From the NCBI GenBank assembly GCA_944376425.1, contig CALWCS010000102.1, forward strand, positions 1 to 41,116: a DNA stretch of 41,116 nt. Direction: 5' to 3'. This document shows positions 17,135 to 27,400 of the stretch, in pieces. Position 1 is the first letter of the stretch, and every line of letters starts with the position of its first letter. The translations under genes were made by a program, and so were the position numbers. This DNA comes from an uncultured Lachnospiraceae bacterium. Its GTDB lineage: Bacteria; Bacillota; Clostridia; Lachnospirales; Lachnospiraceae. The notes under the pieces are model-generated. The model ran no database searches. It saw only the letters and a list, made by a program, of their open reading frames with translations, and was not told the origin of the DNA.

Positions 17135-18864
17135 AGATAACAATCAATGGAAGACAGATAGAAGCAAAAGAGGGAATGACGATTTTAGATGCTGCAGCCA
17201 GCGCCGGAATTTTGATCCCAACACTGTGTTATTTAAGAGACATCAACGAGATTGGAGCCTGCCGCGTCTGTATGGTAGAAGTAGAAGGATGTGCAAAACT
17301 GGTTACTGCATGCAACAACAAAATATGGGACGGCATGGTAGTTTACACGAATAGTCCGAAAGTCAGAGAGAGCCGGAGAAACAATGTGGAACTGATTTTA
17401 TCTCAGCATGATTGTCAGTGCGCAACGTGTGTCAGAAGCGGAAACTGTACTCTTCAGACGATCGCAAATGATCTTGGAATTTTAGATCTGCCGTTTGAAA
17501 AAGAGCTGCCTAAGACAAAATGGCCGATGGATTTTCCGCTGATTCGAGATGCCAAGAAATGTATCAAATGTATGAGATGCGTTCAGATCTGTGATAAAAT
17601 TCAGGGATTAAATATCTGGGATGTGGCGGGAACAGGCTCTAGAACAACGGTAGACGTGTCAAAAAACAGAAAGATTCAAGATGCAGACTGCGCTCTTTGC
17701 GGACAGTGCATCACACACTGTCCGGTAGGAGCACTTCGAGAGAGAGACGATATTCAAAAAGTACTGGATGTTTTGGCAGATCCGGAAAAAATTACAATTG
17801 TACAGATGGCGCCTGCCATTCGAACAGCTTGGGGAGAATCACTGGGGCTTTCCAGAGAATTCGCAACGGCAAAGAGGTTAGTCGCTGCGCTTAGACAGAT
17901 CGGATTTCAGTATATTTTTGATACCACATTTGGAGCTGATTTAACGATTATGGAAGAAGGAAGTGAATTTCTGGAGAAAATCAAAAACGAAGAAAATGAG
18001 AAATTTCCAATGTTTACTTCTTGCTGCCCAGGATGGGTACGGTTTATGAAGTCTCAGTATCCGGACATGGCTGATCAGCTTTCAACGGCAAAATCACCAC
18101 AGCAGATGTTTGGAGCAATTGCTAAGTCGTATTATGCCAAACTTCTCAATGTAGAACCGGAAAAAATTTGCTCGATTTCTATTATGCCATGTATCGCCAA
18201 AAAGCAGGAAGCGGCATTGCCTACGATGAACAGCGCAGGGGCAGGACAGGATGTAGATATTGTATTGACAACAAGAGAGATTGTGCGTTTAATCCGTTCA
18301 GAACATATTTTGGTGGAGAATCTAAAAGAAGAAGAATTTGATATGCCGCTTGGAATGGGATCCGGAGCCGGAGTGATTTTTGGAGCGACAGGCGGAGTGA
18401 TGGAGGCAGCACTGAGAAGCGCCTACTATCTTTTAACTGGCAGAAATCCAGATCCAGATTCATTTAGCAAAGTACGCGGAATGGATGGCTGGAAAGAAGC
18501 AGAATTTAATCTTGCCGGGAAAACGGTAAAAGTAGCGATTGCAAGCGGACTTGGAAACACGAGAAGACTGATGAAGGCGATTCGCAAAGGAAAAGTTTCC
18601 TACCATTTTGTAGAAATTATGGCCTGTCCGGGCGGATGCGTCGGAGGCGGAGGACAGCCGATCAAAGATGGAAAAGAATTCGCAAAAGAGAGAGGCAGCG
18701 TTTTGTATGGGCTGGACAAGGTCAATCATCTGCGCTTCTCACATGAGAATCTTGCGGTACAGAAATGTTATCAGGATTATTTAGGAGAGCCATTGTCGCA
18801 TCTTGCGCATGAGCTGCTTCATACCGACCACCATGCATGGAAAATGCCTGGAGAAGAAAAATAG
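17128..18864 (+). CDS. [FeFe] hydrogenase, multi-cluster (M3-type) catalytic subunit
   Basis: It interconverts protons and H2 with an H-cluster in the cytoplasm. All three H-cluster motifs are present: TSCCPGW (residues 297-303), MPCIAKKQE (from M353) and EIMACPGGCVGGG (from E496). Upstream accessory clusters are a plant-type [2Fe-2S] domain (C34, C45, C48, C62), a His-Cys3 motif (HDCQCATCVRSGNC), and two 4Fe-4S motifs (CIKCMRCVQIC and CALCGQCITHC). Length 578 residues fits the M3 form. The ATG at 17128 overlaps the previous gene by 7 bases. With a GltD-like partner and no NuoE-like subunit, the pair resembles the glutamate-synthase-linked group A2 of hydrogenase classification rather than the trimeric bifurcating type. 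Maturases HydE, HydF and HydG are not in the window. Confidence 0.95.
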   Translation: MVKITINGRQIEAKEGMTILDAAASAGILIPTLCYLRDINEIGACRVCMVEVEGCAKLVTACNNKIWDGMVVYTNSPKVRESRRNNVELILSQHDCQCATCVRSGNCTLQTIANDLGILDLPFEKELPKTKWPMDFPLIRDAKKCIKCMRCVQICDKIQGLNIWDVAGTGSRTTVDVSKNRKIQDADCALCGQCITHCPVGALRERDDIQKVLDVLADPEKITIVQMAPAIRTAWGESLGLSREFATAKRLVAALRQIGFQYIFDTTFGADLTIMEEGSEFLEKIKNEENEKFPMFTSCCPGWVRFMKSQYPDMADQLSTAKSPQQMFGAIAKSYYAKLLNVEPEKICSISIMPCIAKKQEAALPTMNSAGAGQDVDIVLTTREIVRLIRSEHILVENLKEEEFDMPLGMGSGAGVIFGATGGVMEAALRSAYYLLTGRNPDPDSFSKVRGMDGWKEAEFNLAGKTVKVAIASGLGNTRRLMKAIRKGKVSYHFVEIMACPGGCVGGGGQPIKDGKEFAKERGSVLYGLDKVNHLRFSHENLAVQKCYQDYLGEPLSHLAHELLHTDHHAWKMPGEEK

Positions 18865-19196
18865 TCCTTGTAATGTTTAGCGGATAGGAAAGATTTTTGT
18901 TTCGAGATACAGTAAGGAGAAAACTTCCTCTTACCATAGAAGAGATGCTTACAGAGTTTGCGTCAACAATAAAAAGAATAGAAATTGTACAAATGTGACT
19001 AAAATGTGATCAAAACCTGAAGAAAACCTGAAATATATTGTAAAAAATAGATAAAAAAGTGCGAAAGGTTCTTATAGGGAGCGAATGGAATAGAGTGGAA
19101 ATTGACGAAAAATGGAAAAAGAAAATATAATAAATGCACAAGAAGGGAAAAATCAGGGAGAATGAGTGAGCGAAAGGTAAGAAAAGGAGGATCAAT
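18865..19196 (+). other. Gap between the hydrogenase operon and the first GH3 gene
   Basis: 332 bases without a gene. No convincing terminator follows the hydrogenase; only a weak bulged stem near 18912-18935 without a T run. The right end carries the GH3 promoter. Nothing else was recognised. Confidence 0.5.
19102..19131 (+). promoter_or_regulatory. Promoter of the first GH3 gene
   Basis: TTGACG (19102-19107), an 18-base spacer and TATAAT (19126-19131). The same boxes, spacing and an A-rich start of the spacer occur before the second GH3 gene. Confidence 0.72.
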
Positions 19197-22100
19197 ATGA
19201 ATCGAAACAGAAAGAGAATGTCCGCTAAGGTGGTAAGCGCAGTATTGGCAGGGAGCATGATTTTATCAAGTATGACAGTCTTGGCATCTGAACTCCAAAA
19301 GGGACAGGCAAATGAGTACACACAGGCAAACTTAGAGAATGCAGAAAACGGCACAGGGCTTGGAACAGTCTACGAAGAGGGAACCTTCAGCATCGATACA
19401 GATTATGATGATGAAAGTTTTTATAATAATGTAGACTCAGAAGATACGACGTTTCCGGAGTCCTATCCCAAAGATAATATGGAGCCGATGGATGATGAAA
19501 CATTAGAGGCAACAATCGATGCACTGATGAAGACAATGACGTTTGAAGAGAAGATTAATCTAGTTTCCATGAATACAGATCCGGAAGGACGTTCTGGAGT
19601 CGGATATATCATCGGTGTTCCAAGACTTGGTGTACCGGAAAGCCGGATGCACGACGGACCGTCAGGAATCAGCACTGGAAATCAGGATGCAGATACGTAT
19701 GTTGAGACAACCAATATGCCACTGCAGCTGACGACTTCTATGACCTGGAGTACAGAGCTTGCCTATGAATACGGTGCGGCACTTGGAAAAGAACACGTAT
19801 CGACAGGCTCAGGATGGCAGCTGGGAATGCAGATGGATTTGGCACGTACAGTACACTGGGCAAGAGCAAAAGACACGTTTGGCGAGGACTATTATCTGAC
19901 GTCTCTTCTTGCGGTTGCACAGACACAGGGACTTCAGGAAAACGGCGGTATTGCAATGGCAAAACATATCGGAGCTTATGCGACAGACGGCGATACTTCC
20001 CTTTGGGTAGAAGTAGATGAGCAGACTCTCCATACAGCATATTTATATCCGTTTGAATCGGCGGCAAAAGAAGCAACACTTGCCTCGATTATGGGAACTT
20101 ACAACCGTCTGAACGGTTTCTATACTTCCTCAAATTCTTATCTGCAGATTGATGTTCTGCGCGATATGTGGAATTGGCAAGGCGCTATGGTTCCAGACTG
20201 GGGTGCAAACCAGGAATTCTCTATGAGTCTGGGAACTACGATTTCACAGGATAACGCAGAAAGCGTAGAAGCGGCATTTCGTTCCGCTGCTTCTCAGGGA
20301 ATCTTAACAATTGAAGATTTAGACGCGGCAGCAAGGACAACGCTGTATGCATACGGCGTCAGCGGTTATTTAAATTTAGTGGAAATCGATGAAAATGGAT
20401 ATGCCAAAGAAGAACCAGGGCGTACAGAACCGATTAAATTTGAAAGAACATATGAAGAAGACCGCGAAGCAGGACTTTATGAAGAAAATAATGAAGTAGC
20501 AAAAGAGATTGCAGAAAAGGGAATCGTATTATTAAAAAATGAAGATGATACTTTGCCTTTAACCGAAGAAGACTATACAGGCGATAACTCCGTTGCGTTA
20601 ATTGGATACGGTGCGGTCAATCTGATTGGAGGAACAGGAGGAGAACGTTCCTTTGGCGTCTTAGAATATATGACAACTCCATATGAATCTATGGTAGAAA
20701 TTGCAGGAGAAGATGCGAATATTACGACCGCAATTTTGAATAATGTTCATGGAACCGATATTCCTGCTGAACTTGTATATCAAAGCGAAGACGGAAGTGA
20801 AAATGGATGGGTACGCACAAATGGAATTTTGTCAGAAGATGTGGTAGAACAGCAGGCAATGGGACCGGATGCTGCAACTTCTGCAGATGCGACTCCGGCA
20901 GAACCAGTGGAAAATCCGGGAACGGAGACAGGCAGTCTGGTGGCTGTGGAAGAGGAAGTCTATCTGACAACGGGACAGAGAGATTTTAAAAATGCCGAAG
21001 ACGGAACGGCCATGACAGGAGACGAAGCATATACTTGGACTGGATATGTAGAAGCGCCCGAATCTGGAGAGTATTCCTTTGTCATTCAGTCAAATGGAGG
21101 AACTGCAAATGTAAAGATTATTGCAGACGGTGAAGAATTGACTGCTACAGTATCAGACGGAGTATCTTGGGACTACTATACAACAGAAGGATTGAATTAC
21201 TCTACGGTAAACGCAACTTTGGAAGCAGGACAACGATATCAAGTCGTTGTGACAGCACAGCATACCTCTGCTTATCGCGATCAGGGCGTAAAACTGACAT
21301 GGATCCTGCCGTCTCAGGAAGAGACTGACATGGAAAATGCATTAAAAGCAGCAGCAGAAAATGACACCGTTGTTATGTTTACAAGAACGGGTGCAACAGG
21401 ACACGGACCAGTATTCCAGACAGATTTCGATATCTCCCTCGATGAAATAGAAGAGATCAAAGCGGTACAGCAGGCAGCAAAAGAAAATGGAAATAAATTT
21501 GTACTTGTTGTATTTGGACGCTCTGGCTTTTCATTTGAAGGAGACTGGCTGGATGATACCGATGCACTGTTAGTGCCATTCTATGCAGGTCAGTCGGCAG
21601 GAACTGCACTTGCAGAAATTTTGACCGGAGTGGTAAATCCAAGTGCGAAACTGACCGTAACACTGCCAAAGACAAATGCAGACACGTTGCTGACATATGG
21701 ATATTATGATAATCCGGACTCTGAGACCAATTACAATACAGAGCGTGCCGGAGACCAGTCTCAGTCGGAATATACGGCATATTATACAGAAGGATTAAAC
21801 TTCGGATACCGCTGGTATGATGCAGAAGATGTAGAGCCACAGTATGCATTCGGATATGGGCTTTCTTACACAACGTTTGAATACAGTGATTACAGCGTAA
21901 CAGTAAACGACGACCATACCATCGATGTCAGCGTGACGATCACAAATACAGGAGACGTGACAGGCGACGAAATTGTACAGGTATATTTAGGAGCGGCAGA
22001 GGTTCCGGAAGGTGTCCAAATGGTAGAAAAACAGCTTGCAGCATTTGCAAGAGTAGAAGATATTGAACCTGGGGAGAGTAAGACTGCTACAATGCAGATC

Positions 22101-22262
22101 AGTGAGAGAATGCTGTCGTATTGGGATTCTAGCCTGGAACTGATAGAAAGAGAGGATGGAACAAAAGATAAATGGGTTCTTGCGACAGGAGACAGAGACG
22201 TAATGATCGGATCTTCTTCCGATAACCTGACGTATACAGAGACAGTTACGATTACAGAATAA
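19197..22262 (+). CDS. Secreted GH3 family glycoside hydrolase with PA14 domain (copy 1)
   Basis: Predicted extracellular beta-glycosidase (beta-glucosidase or related) of 1021 residues. An N-terminal Sec signal peptide (MNRNRKRMS, then a hydrophobic core ending near VLAS) is followed by the GH3 TIM barrel (about 75-400) with KHIGAY and the nucleophile in MVPDWGA (D334), a second alpha/beta domain (LLKNEDDTLPL, FAGQ-type FYAGQSAGTALAEILTG) into which a PA14 domain is inserted (about 594-712, WTGYVEAPESGEYSF), and a C-terminal fibronectin III-like domain (about 897-1010). PA14 in GH3 enzymes shapes the substrate pocket. No wall-anchor motif is visible. It has its own promoter and AAGGAGG site. 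A close paralogue lies 2.2 kb downstream. Exact sugar specificity cannot be read. Confidence 0.93.
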   Translation: MNRNRKRMSAKVVSAVLAGSMILSSMTVLASELQKGQANEYTQANLENAENGTGLGTVYEEGTFSIDTDYDDESFYNNVDSEDTTFPESYPKDNMEPMDDETLEATIDALMKTMTFEEKINLVSMNTDPEGRSGVGYIIGVPRLGVPESRMHDGPSGISTGNQDADTYVETTNMPLQLTTSMTWSTELAYEYGAALGKEHVSTGSGWQLGMQMDLARTVHWARAKDTFGEDYYLTSLLAVAQTQGLQENGGIAMAKHIGAYATDGDTSLWVEVDEQTLHTAYLYPFESAAKEATLASIMGTYNRLNGFYTSSNSYLQIDVLRDMWNWQGAMVPDWGANQEFSMSLGTTISQDNAESVEAAFRSAASQGILTIEDLDAAARTTLYAYGVSGYLNLVEIDENGYAKEEPGRTEPIKFERTYEEDREAGLYEENNEVAKEIAEKGIVLLKNEDDTLPLTEEDYTGDNSVALIGYGAVNLIGGTGGERSFGVLEYMTTPYESMVEIAGEDANITTAILNNVHGTDIPAELVYQSEDGSENGWVRTNGILSEDVVEQQAMGPDAATSADATPAEPVENPGTETGSLVAVEEEVYLTTGQRDFKNAEDGTAMTGDEAYTWTGYVEAPESGEYSFVIQSNGGTANVKIIADGEELTATVSDGVSWDYYTTEGLNYSTVNATLEAGQRYQVVVTAQHTSAYRDQGVKLTWILPSQEETDMENALKAAAENDTVVMFTRTGATGHGPVFQTDFDISLDEIEEIKAVQQAAKENGNKFVLVVFGRSGFSFEGDWLDDTDALLVPFYAGQSAGTALAEILTGVVNPSAKLTVTLPKTNADTLLTYGYYDNPDSETNYNTERAGDQSQSEYTAYYTEGLNFGYRWYDAEDVEPQYAFGYGLSYTTFEYSDYSVTVNDDHTIDVSVTITNTGDVTGDEIVQVYLGAAEVPEGVQMVEKQLAAFARVEDIEPGESKTATMQISERMLSYWDSSLELIEREDGTKDKWVLATGDRDVMIGSSSDNLTYTETVTITE

Positions 22263-22310
22263 ATAAAAAGGTAACAGAAAAAGAGACTTGAAAATGATCT
22301 AAAATAGCGG

Positions 22311-22377
22311 AAAATATGCTCCCTTTTAGGCAGATGGGCAAAAGGATATAACCCACTGCTTGAAGGGAGCATATTTT
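22311..22377. terminator. Long hairpin terminator between GH3 copy 1 and the convergent YczE-like gene
   Basis: A perfect 15-bp stem (22311-22325 with 22363-22377) starts with AAAA and ends with TTTT, so it works in both directions. The 37-base loop can itself pair (GCAG...CTGC, TGGG...CCCA). Confidence 0.82.
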
Positions 22378-22412
22378 ATGACTAAAACAAGAAACAACGA
22401 AAAAATACAGAT

Positions 22413-23066
22413 TCAGACCTTGACGGTATTGATTGACTTTTGAACCGAAAGATCTCTCATAAACGGTCGCGAAACATATTTGTCGAATAAAGAGATAAAA
22501 GGACCAAGTGCAAAGAGACAGATCAATGTTCCAATTCCTAAATGACCGCCAATTCGCCAGCAGATTACGCCACACAGACCGTCGACAGAAATTCTGCACA
22601 GGAAATACGGCATTTTTGTATACTTACATAACAAAATTGCAAGACTGTCATACGGAGCAATTCCAAGCCCGGCGGTCTGATACAGAGATACGCCCAGACT
22701 CATGACGAGAGTTCCGATTAAAACCCACAGAAGCTGCATAAAAAAAGTTCCAGGTGTTCCGAAAATGCGCTCTAAAAAATAACAGCAAACGGTGACAATA
22801 TAACCGCAACCGATTCCGTTTACGAAGGTTCCTATCCCGATGTAAGTTCTTCCCAAAAAAAATTCCACTGCAAAATAGACTAGATTTGATAACAGTACAA
22901 TGGTGCTAAAAGGAAATAATGTTATTTCTGCAATTCGAAACAGCATGGCATTGCCAGAGTCAGTCCCCATTCCCGATTGACGGAATATGGCAATACCAGC
23001 AGACAGAATGATAACGCCTGCAACCATCCCAAAAATTTTTCTTTTTGTAATCATTCTGCTATCCAT
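22413..23066 (-). CDS. YczE/YitT-like multipass membrane protein
   Basis: The 217-residue product is very hydrophobic with about five helices. It carries the family-like features GIAIFRQSGMGTDSGNAM near the N-terminus and SLYQTAGLGIAPYDSLAILLC near residue 130, two related half-repeats with a G-[ML]-G-x-x-[AP] turn. Relatives such as B. subtilis YczE are integral membrane proteins of unknown transport role. It is divergent from the AraC gene with a 201-base shared upstream region, so the regulator may control it. RBS AGAGAGG precedes ATG 23066. Whether it moves a sugar or an aglycone of the neighbouring GH3 enzymes is unknown. Confidence 0.75.
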   Translation of the reverse strand: MDSRMITKRKIFGMVAGVIILSAGIAIFRQSGMGTDSGNAMLFRIAEITLFPFSTIVLLSNLVYFAVEFFLGRTYIGIGTFVNGIGCGYIVTVCCYFLERIFGTPGTFFMQLLWVLIGTLVMSLGVSLYQTAGLGIAPYDSLAILLCKYTKMPYFLCRISVDGLCGVICWRIGGHLGIGTLICLFALGPFISLFDKYVSRPFMRDLSVQKSINTVKV

Positions 23067-23267
23067 ATTGATATCCTCTCTTTCGTATCATATTGTTTTC
23101 ACTATTTATTGGTGATATTATAAAAGAAAATATAGTTCTTAGCAATGATTATAATGCCGTCAATTCATGACAAATATGCTGATGATATTAGAATAGAACC
23201 AAAAGCCATGAAGTAATCTGTGTGGCATCATAGGTCAAAAGGTCATGTTGAAAAAAGGAGTGACAAA

Positions 23268-24227
23268 ATGAAAAAACAGGAACTGGAACTGGTTGCACAT
23301 GAAATTCTTCCCGGGCTGCGTTTCTATGTGACGCGGCTTAAGTACTGTGAGCTTCATTTACATATTGATGCAGAATTTTGCCTCGTTTTGGACGGATCAG
23401 GGAAAATACACACGATGCAGAAGGATACACCGATAAAAAAGGGAGATTTTTTTTACTTTAATTCTCTGGAAGCCCATGAAGTTACAGCTGTTTCTGATAA
23501 AATGCTGATCTTTGGGGTACAGTATTCTCCGGCAATTTTGAATATATGCGATACTGAGCTTATGAGACTTCGAGTGACAGAGATGATTCCGACAAAATGT
23601 TTAAAAAAAGCCGGCATCTATGAGTATCTGTCTGATCTGATGATAGAAGCTGGGATTACTTATTTTAAAAAAGAGAATTTATTTGCTCTGCATTGTATGA
23701 GCCTGATCAATGAAATCCTCTATCTGTTTCTAAACTGTGTGCCCGTGATCGATTCCCGCTCTTATGATAATCAGTCTTACAAGCTTCGAATGAATCGCCT
23801 AAAGAGGCTGCTGACATATATTGATGAGCATTATATGGAGCGGCTGACAATCAAAGAGCTGGCAAAGACGGAACATTTGTCGGTTTCCCGCCTGTCTCAT
23901 TTTTTTCAGGAAATGCTGCAGATGTCATTTCAGACTTATCTGTCACAAAAACGATTCAGCCGTGCCTGCGAACTTCTTGCTGATCCTGCCTGTACTGTGA
24001 CGAGGGCAGCTGAAGAAAGCGGTTTTTCTTCCACGAGATATCTAAATCAGATGATGTACAGACATTTGAATATGTCTGCGATGGAATATCATTATTTTCA
24101 TAAGGGAAATTTAGGCGCACTCCATTATTCCGGACGGCAGGATTATTTGTGTACTGCTGAGCAAGCCAGGGAAATATTAGAACAATATTCTGCCGGAAAA
24201 TCAGATTTTTTGCATTGTCTGGAGTGA
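23268..24227 (+). CDS. AraC family transcriptional regulator
   Basis: The 319-residue product has an N-terminal cupin-like ligand domain (about residues 10-90, with HIDAEFCLVLDGSGKIH and KKGDFFYFNSLEAHEV) and a C-terminal double helix-turn-helix (about 185-285, LTIKELAKTEHLSVSRLSHFFQ and VTRAAEESGFSSTRYLNQMMYRHL). About 35 residues follow the DNA-binding part. ATG 23268 follows AAAGGAG; the frame is open to 23220 but without a binding site. It lies between the two GH3 paralogues and divergent from the membrane protein, so it is the likely sugar-responsive activator of this locus. That target set is inferred from position only. Confidence 0.92.
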   Translation: MKKQELELVAHEILPGLRFYVTRLKYCELHLHIDAEFCLVLDGSGKIHTMQKDTPIKKGDFFYFNSLEAHEVTAVSDKMLIFGVQYSPAILNICDTELMRLRVTEMIPTKCLKKAGIYEYLSDLMIEAGITYFKKENLFALHCMSLINEILYLFLNCVPVIDSRSYDNQSYKLRMNRLKRLLTYIDEHYMERLTIKELAKTEHLSVSRLSHFFQEMLQMSFQTYLSQKRFSRACELLADPACTVTRAAEESGFSSTRYLNQMMYRHLNMSAMEYHYFHKGNLGALHYSGRQDYLCTAEQAREILEQYSAGKSDFLHCLE

Positions 24228-24265
24228 AATGACCAAAAAACGGAGTGAACGGCATTTTAGATAAA

Positions 24266-24295
24266 TTGACGAAAAAATAGAAAATTTTATATAAT
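24266..24295 (+). promoter_or_regulatory. Promoter of the second GH3 gene
   Basis: TTGACG (24266-24271), an 18-base spacer and TATAAT (24290-24295), matching the promoter of GH3 copy 1. The leader is about 145 bases, longer than for copy 1, with no clear structure. Confidence 0.72.
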
Positions 24296-24447
24296 CAAAT
24301 CATCATAAGTAATAATTTTTCGGCTAATAACAAACAGCGCGTTAAGCGGGGGCAAAGAACAGGCTGTTTGAAAACAATGCAGGATTTATGAAAATGATCT
24401 GTATGGAAAATTGGCATGGAAAAAGATAAGAGAAAGGGGATTTGAAA

Positions 24448-27400
24448 ATGAATCGTAACAGAAAAGCATTGACAAAAAAAGTGATGGGTGCTGTACTGGC
24501 GGGAAGTATGGTACTTTCTAGCATGACAGTATTTGCAGAAGGACTTCAGGAAGGACAGGCAAACGAATATACACAGGCAAATATTGAAAATGCACAAAAT
24601 GGCACAGGACTTGGAACCGTTTATCCGGAAGGAACATTCAGTGTAAATACAGATTTTGACGATCCAAGTTTTTATACACAGGTAGATCCTGAAGATACTA
24701 CCTTCCCTGAAGTTTATCCAAAGGATCAGATGACTCCGATGGATGATGAAACTTTGACAAAAACAATCGATGCCTTGATCAAAACAATGACTTTTGAGGA
24801 AAAAATCAATTTGGTATCGATGAACACAGACCCGGAAAATCGTTCCGGCGTTGGATATATTACAGGTGTTCCAAGACTTGGCGTACCGGAAAGCCGTATG
24901 CATGACGGTCCATCCGGAATCAGTACAGCAACACAGAGTTCTGATTCTTATGTAGAGACGACAAATATGCCACTGCAGCTGACGACTTCTATGACCTGGA
25001 GTACGGATCTTGTGTACGCATACGGCGAAGCACTTGGAAAAGAACACGTATCGACAGGCTCAGGATGGCAGCTGGGTATGCAGATGGATTTAGCAAGAAC
25101 ACCGCACTGGGCAAGAGCAAAGGACTCTTTTGGAGAAGACTACTATCTGACTTCCAGATTAACGGTTGCAGAGACACAGGGTCTTCAGGAACACGGCGGT
25201 ATCGCGATGGCAAAACACATCGGCGCTTACGGTACAGACGGAGATACTTCTCTTTGGCTGGAAGTAGATGAACAGACGCTTCATACCGCATATTTATATC
25301 CATTTGAGACAGCGGCAAAAGAGGCGAGAGTGGCTTCTATCATGGGAACTTACAACCGTCTGAATGGATTTTATACTTCCTCAAATTCCTATTTGCAAAT
25401 AGAAGTTCTGCGTGATATGTGGAACTGGCAGGGAGCTATGGTTCCAGACTGGGGCGCAAACAAAGAATTTTCCATGAGTCTTGGAACAACGATTTCTCAG
25501 GACAATGCAGAATCAATCGAATCAAGTTTCCGCTCAGCGGCATCACAGGGCATCATGACAATTGAAGATTTAGATGCAGCAGCAAGAACAACACTGTATG
25601 CATACGGTGTCAGCGGATACTTAAATCTGGTAGAAATTGACGAAAACGGATATGCAAAAGAAGAGCCGGGACGCACAGAACCAATTCGATTTGAAAGAAC
25701 ATACGAGGAAGATCGTGCAGCAGGACTTTATGAAGAAAACAATGAAGTGGCAAAAGAAATTGCAGAAAAGGGTATTGTATTGCTGAAGAATGAAGATGAT
25801 ACACTTCCTTTGACAAGTGAAGATTATACAGGCGACAACTCAGTTGCACTGATTGGATATGGGGCAGTGAATCTGGTAGGCGGAACAGGAGGAGAGCGTT
25901 CCTTTGGTGTTCTGGAATATATGACAACTCCATATGAATCTATGGTAGAGATTGCAGGAGAAGATGCCAATATCACAGCAGCAATTTTAAACAATGTTCA
26001 TGGAACGGATATTCCTGCGGAACTTGTATTCCAAAGCGAAGATGGTTCTGAAAACGGATGGGTACGCACAAATGGAATTCTGTCAGAAGATGTGGTAGAA
26101 CAAAGAGGATTCGGCGGACCTGGCGGTCCGGGAGGTCCACAGGCAGAAGCGGAAACAGAAGAAACAGAAGCACCAGAACCGATTGAAAATCCTGGAACAG
26201 AACTGGGAAGTCAAGTAGGTATCGAAGAAAGCATTCATCTGACGACAGGAAAGAGAGATTTCAAGAATGCCGAAGAAGGAAACGCTCTGACAGGAGAGGA
26301 AGCATATACTTGGACAGGATATGTAGAAGCGCCGGAATCCGGAGAATATTCGTTTGTAATTCAGACAAACGGCGGAAATGCAAATGTAAAAATTAGTGGA
26401 GCCGGAGAAGAAGATATTACGGCAAGCGCATCTGATGGAGTATCTTGGGATTATTATACAACAGAAGGATTGAATTACTCTACAGCAACTGCAACGTTAG
26501 AGGCAGGACAGAGATATAAAGTCGTTGTGACAGCACAGCATACTTCCTCTTACCGTGATCAAGGTGTAAAACTGACATGGATTTTACCATCTCAGGAAGA
26601 AACAGATATGGCAAATGCTCTGACAGCAGCAGCAGAAAATGACACTGTTGTTATGTTCACAAGAACAGGAGCAACAGGACACGGACCGGTATTCCAGACA
26701 GACTTTGACATTTCTCTTGACGAGATTGAACAGATCAAAGCCGTACAGCAGGCAGCAAAAGAAAACGGAAATAAATTTGTCCTTGTCGTATTTGGACGTT
26801 CCGGATTCTCATTTGAAGGTGACTGGTTAGATGATACAGATGCATTGCTCGTACCATTCTATGCAGGACAGTCTGCCGGAACGGCAATAGCAGAATTGTT
26901 GACAGGTGTTGTAAACCCAAGTGCAAAATTGACCATGACGCTTCCAAAGACAAATGCGGATACGTTGTTGACATATGGATATTATGATAATCCGGATGCC
27001 GAGACAAATTACAATACAGAGCGTGCCGGTGATCAGTCACAGTCAGAATACACCGCACATTATACAGAAGGATTAAACTTCGGATACCGCTGGTATGACG
27101 CAGAAGATGTAGAACCACAGTACGCATTTGGATATGGTCTGTCCTATACAACCTTTGAATACAGTGATTATGAAGTGACCGTAAACGATGATCATACCAT
27201 CGATGTCAGTGTGACAGTGACAAACACAGGCGACGTAAAAGGTGATGAAATCGTTCAGGTATATTTAGGAGCAGCAGAAGTTCCGGAAGGCGTTCAGATG
27301 GCAGAAAAACAGCTTGCAGCATTTGCAAGAGTAGAAGACATTGAGCCGGGAGAAAGCAAAACAGCTACAATGCAGATCAACGAAAGAATGCTGTCTTACT

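Noticed and set aside
24295-25047. 250-codon open frame on the minus strand over the start of GH3 copy 2
   Set aside because: It is a shadow of the GH3 frame, rich in Cys, His and Ile, with no ribosome binding site. It also covers the GH3 leader.
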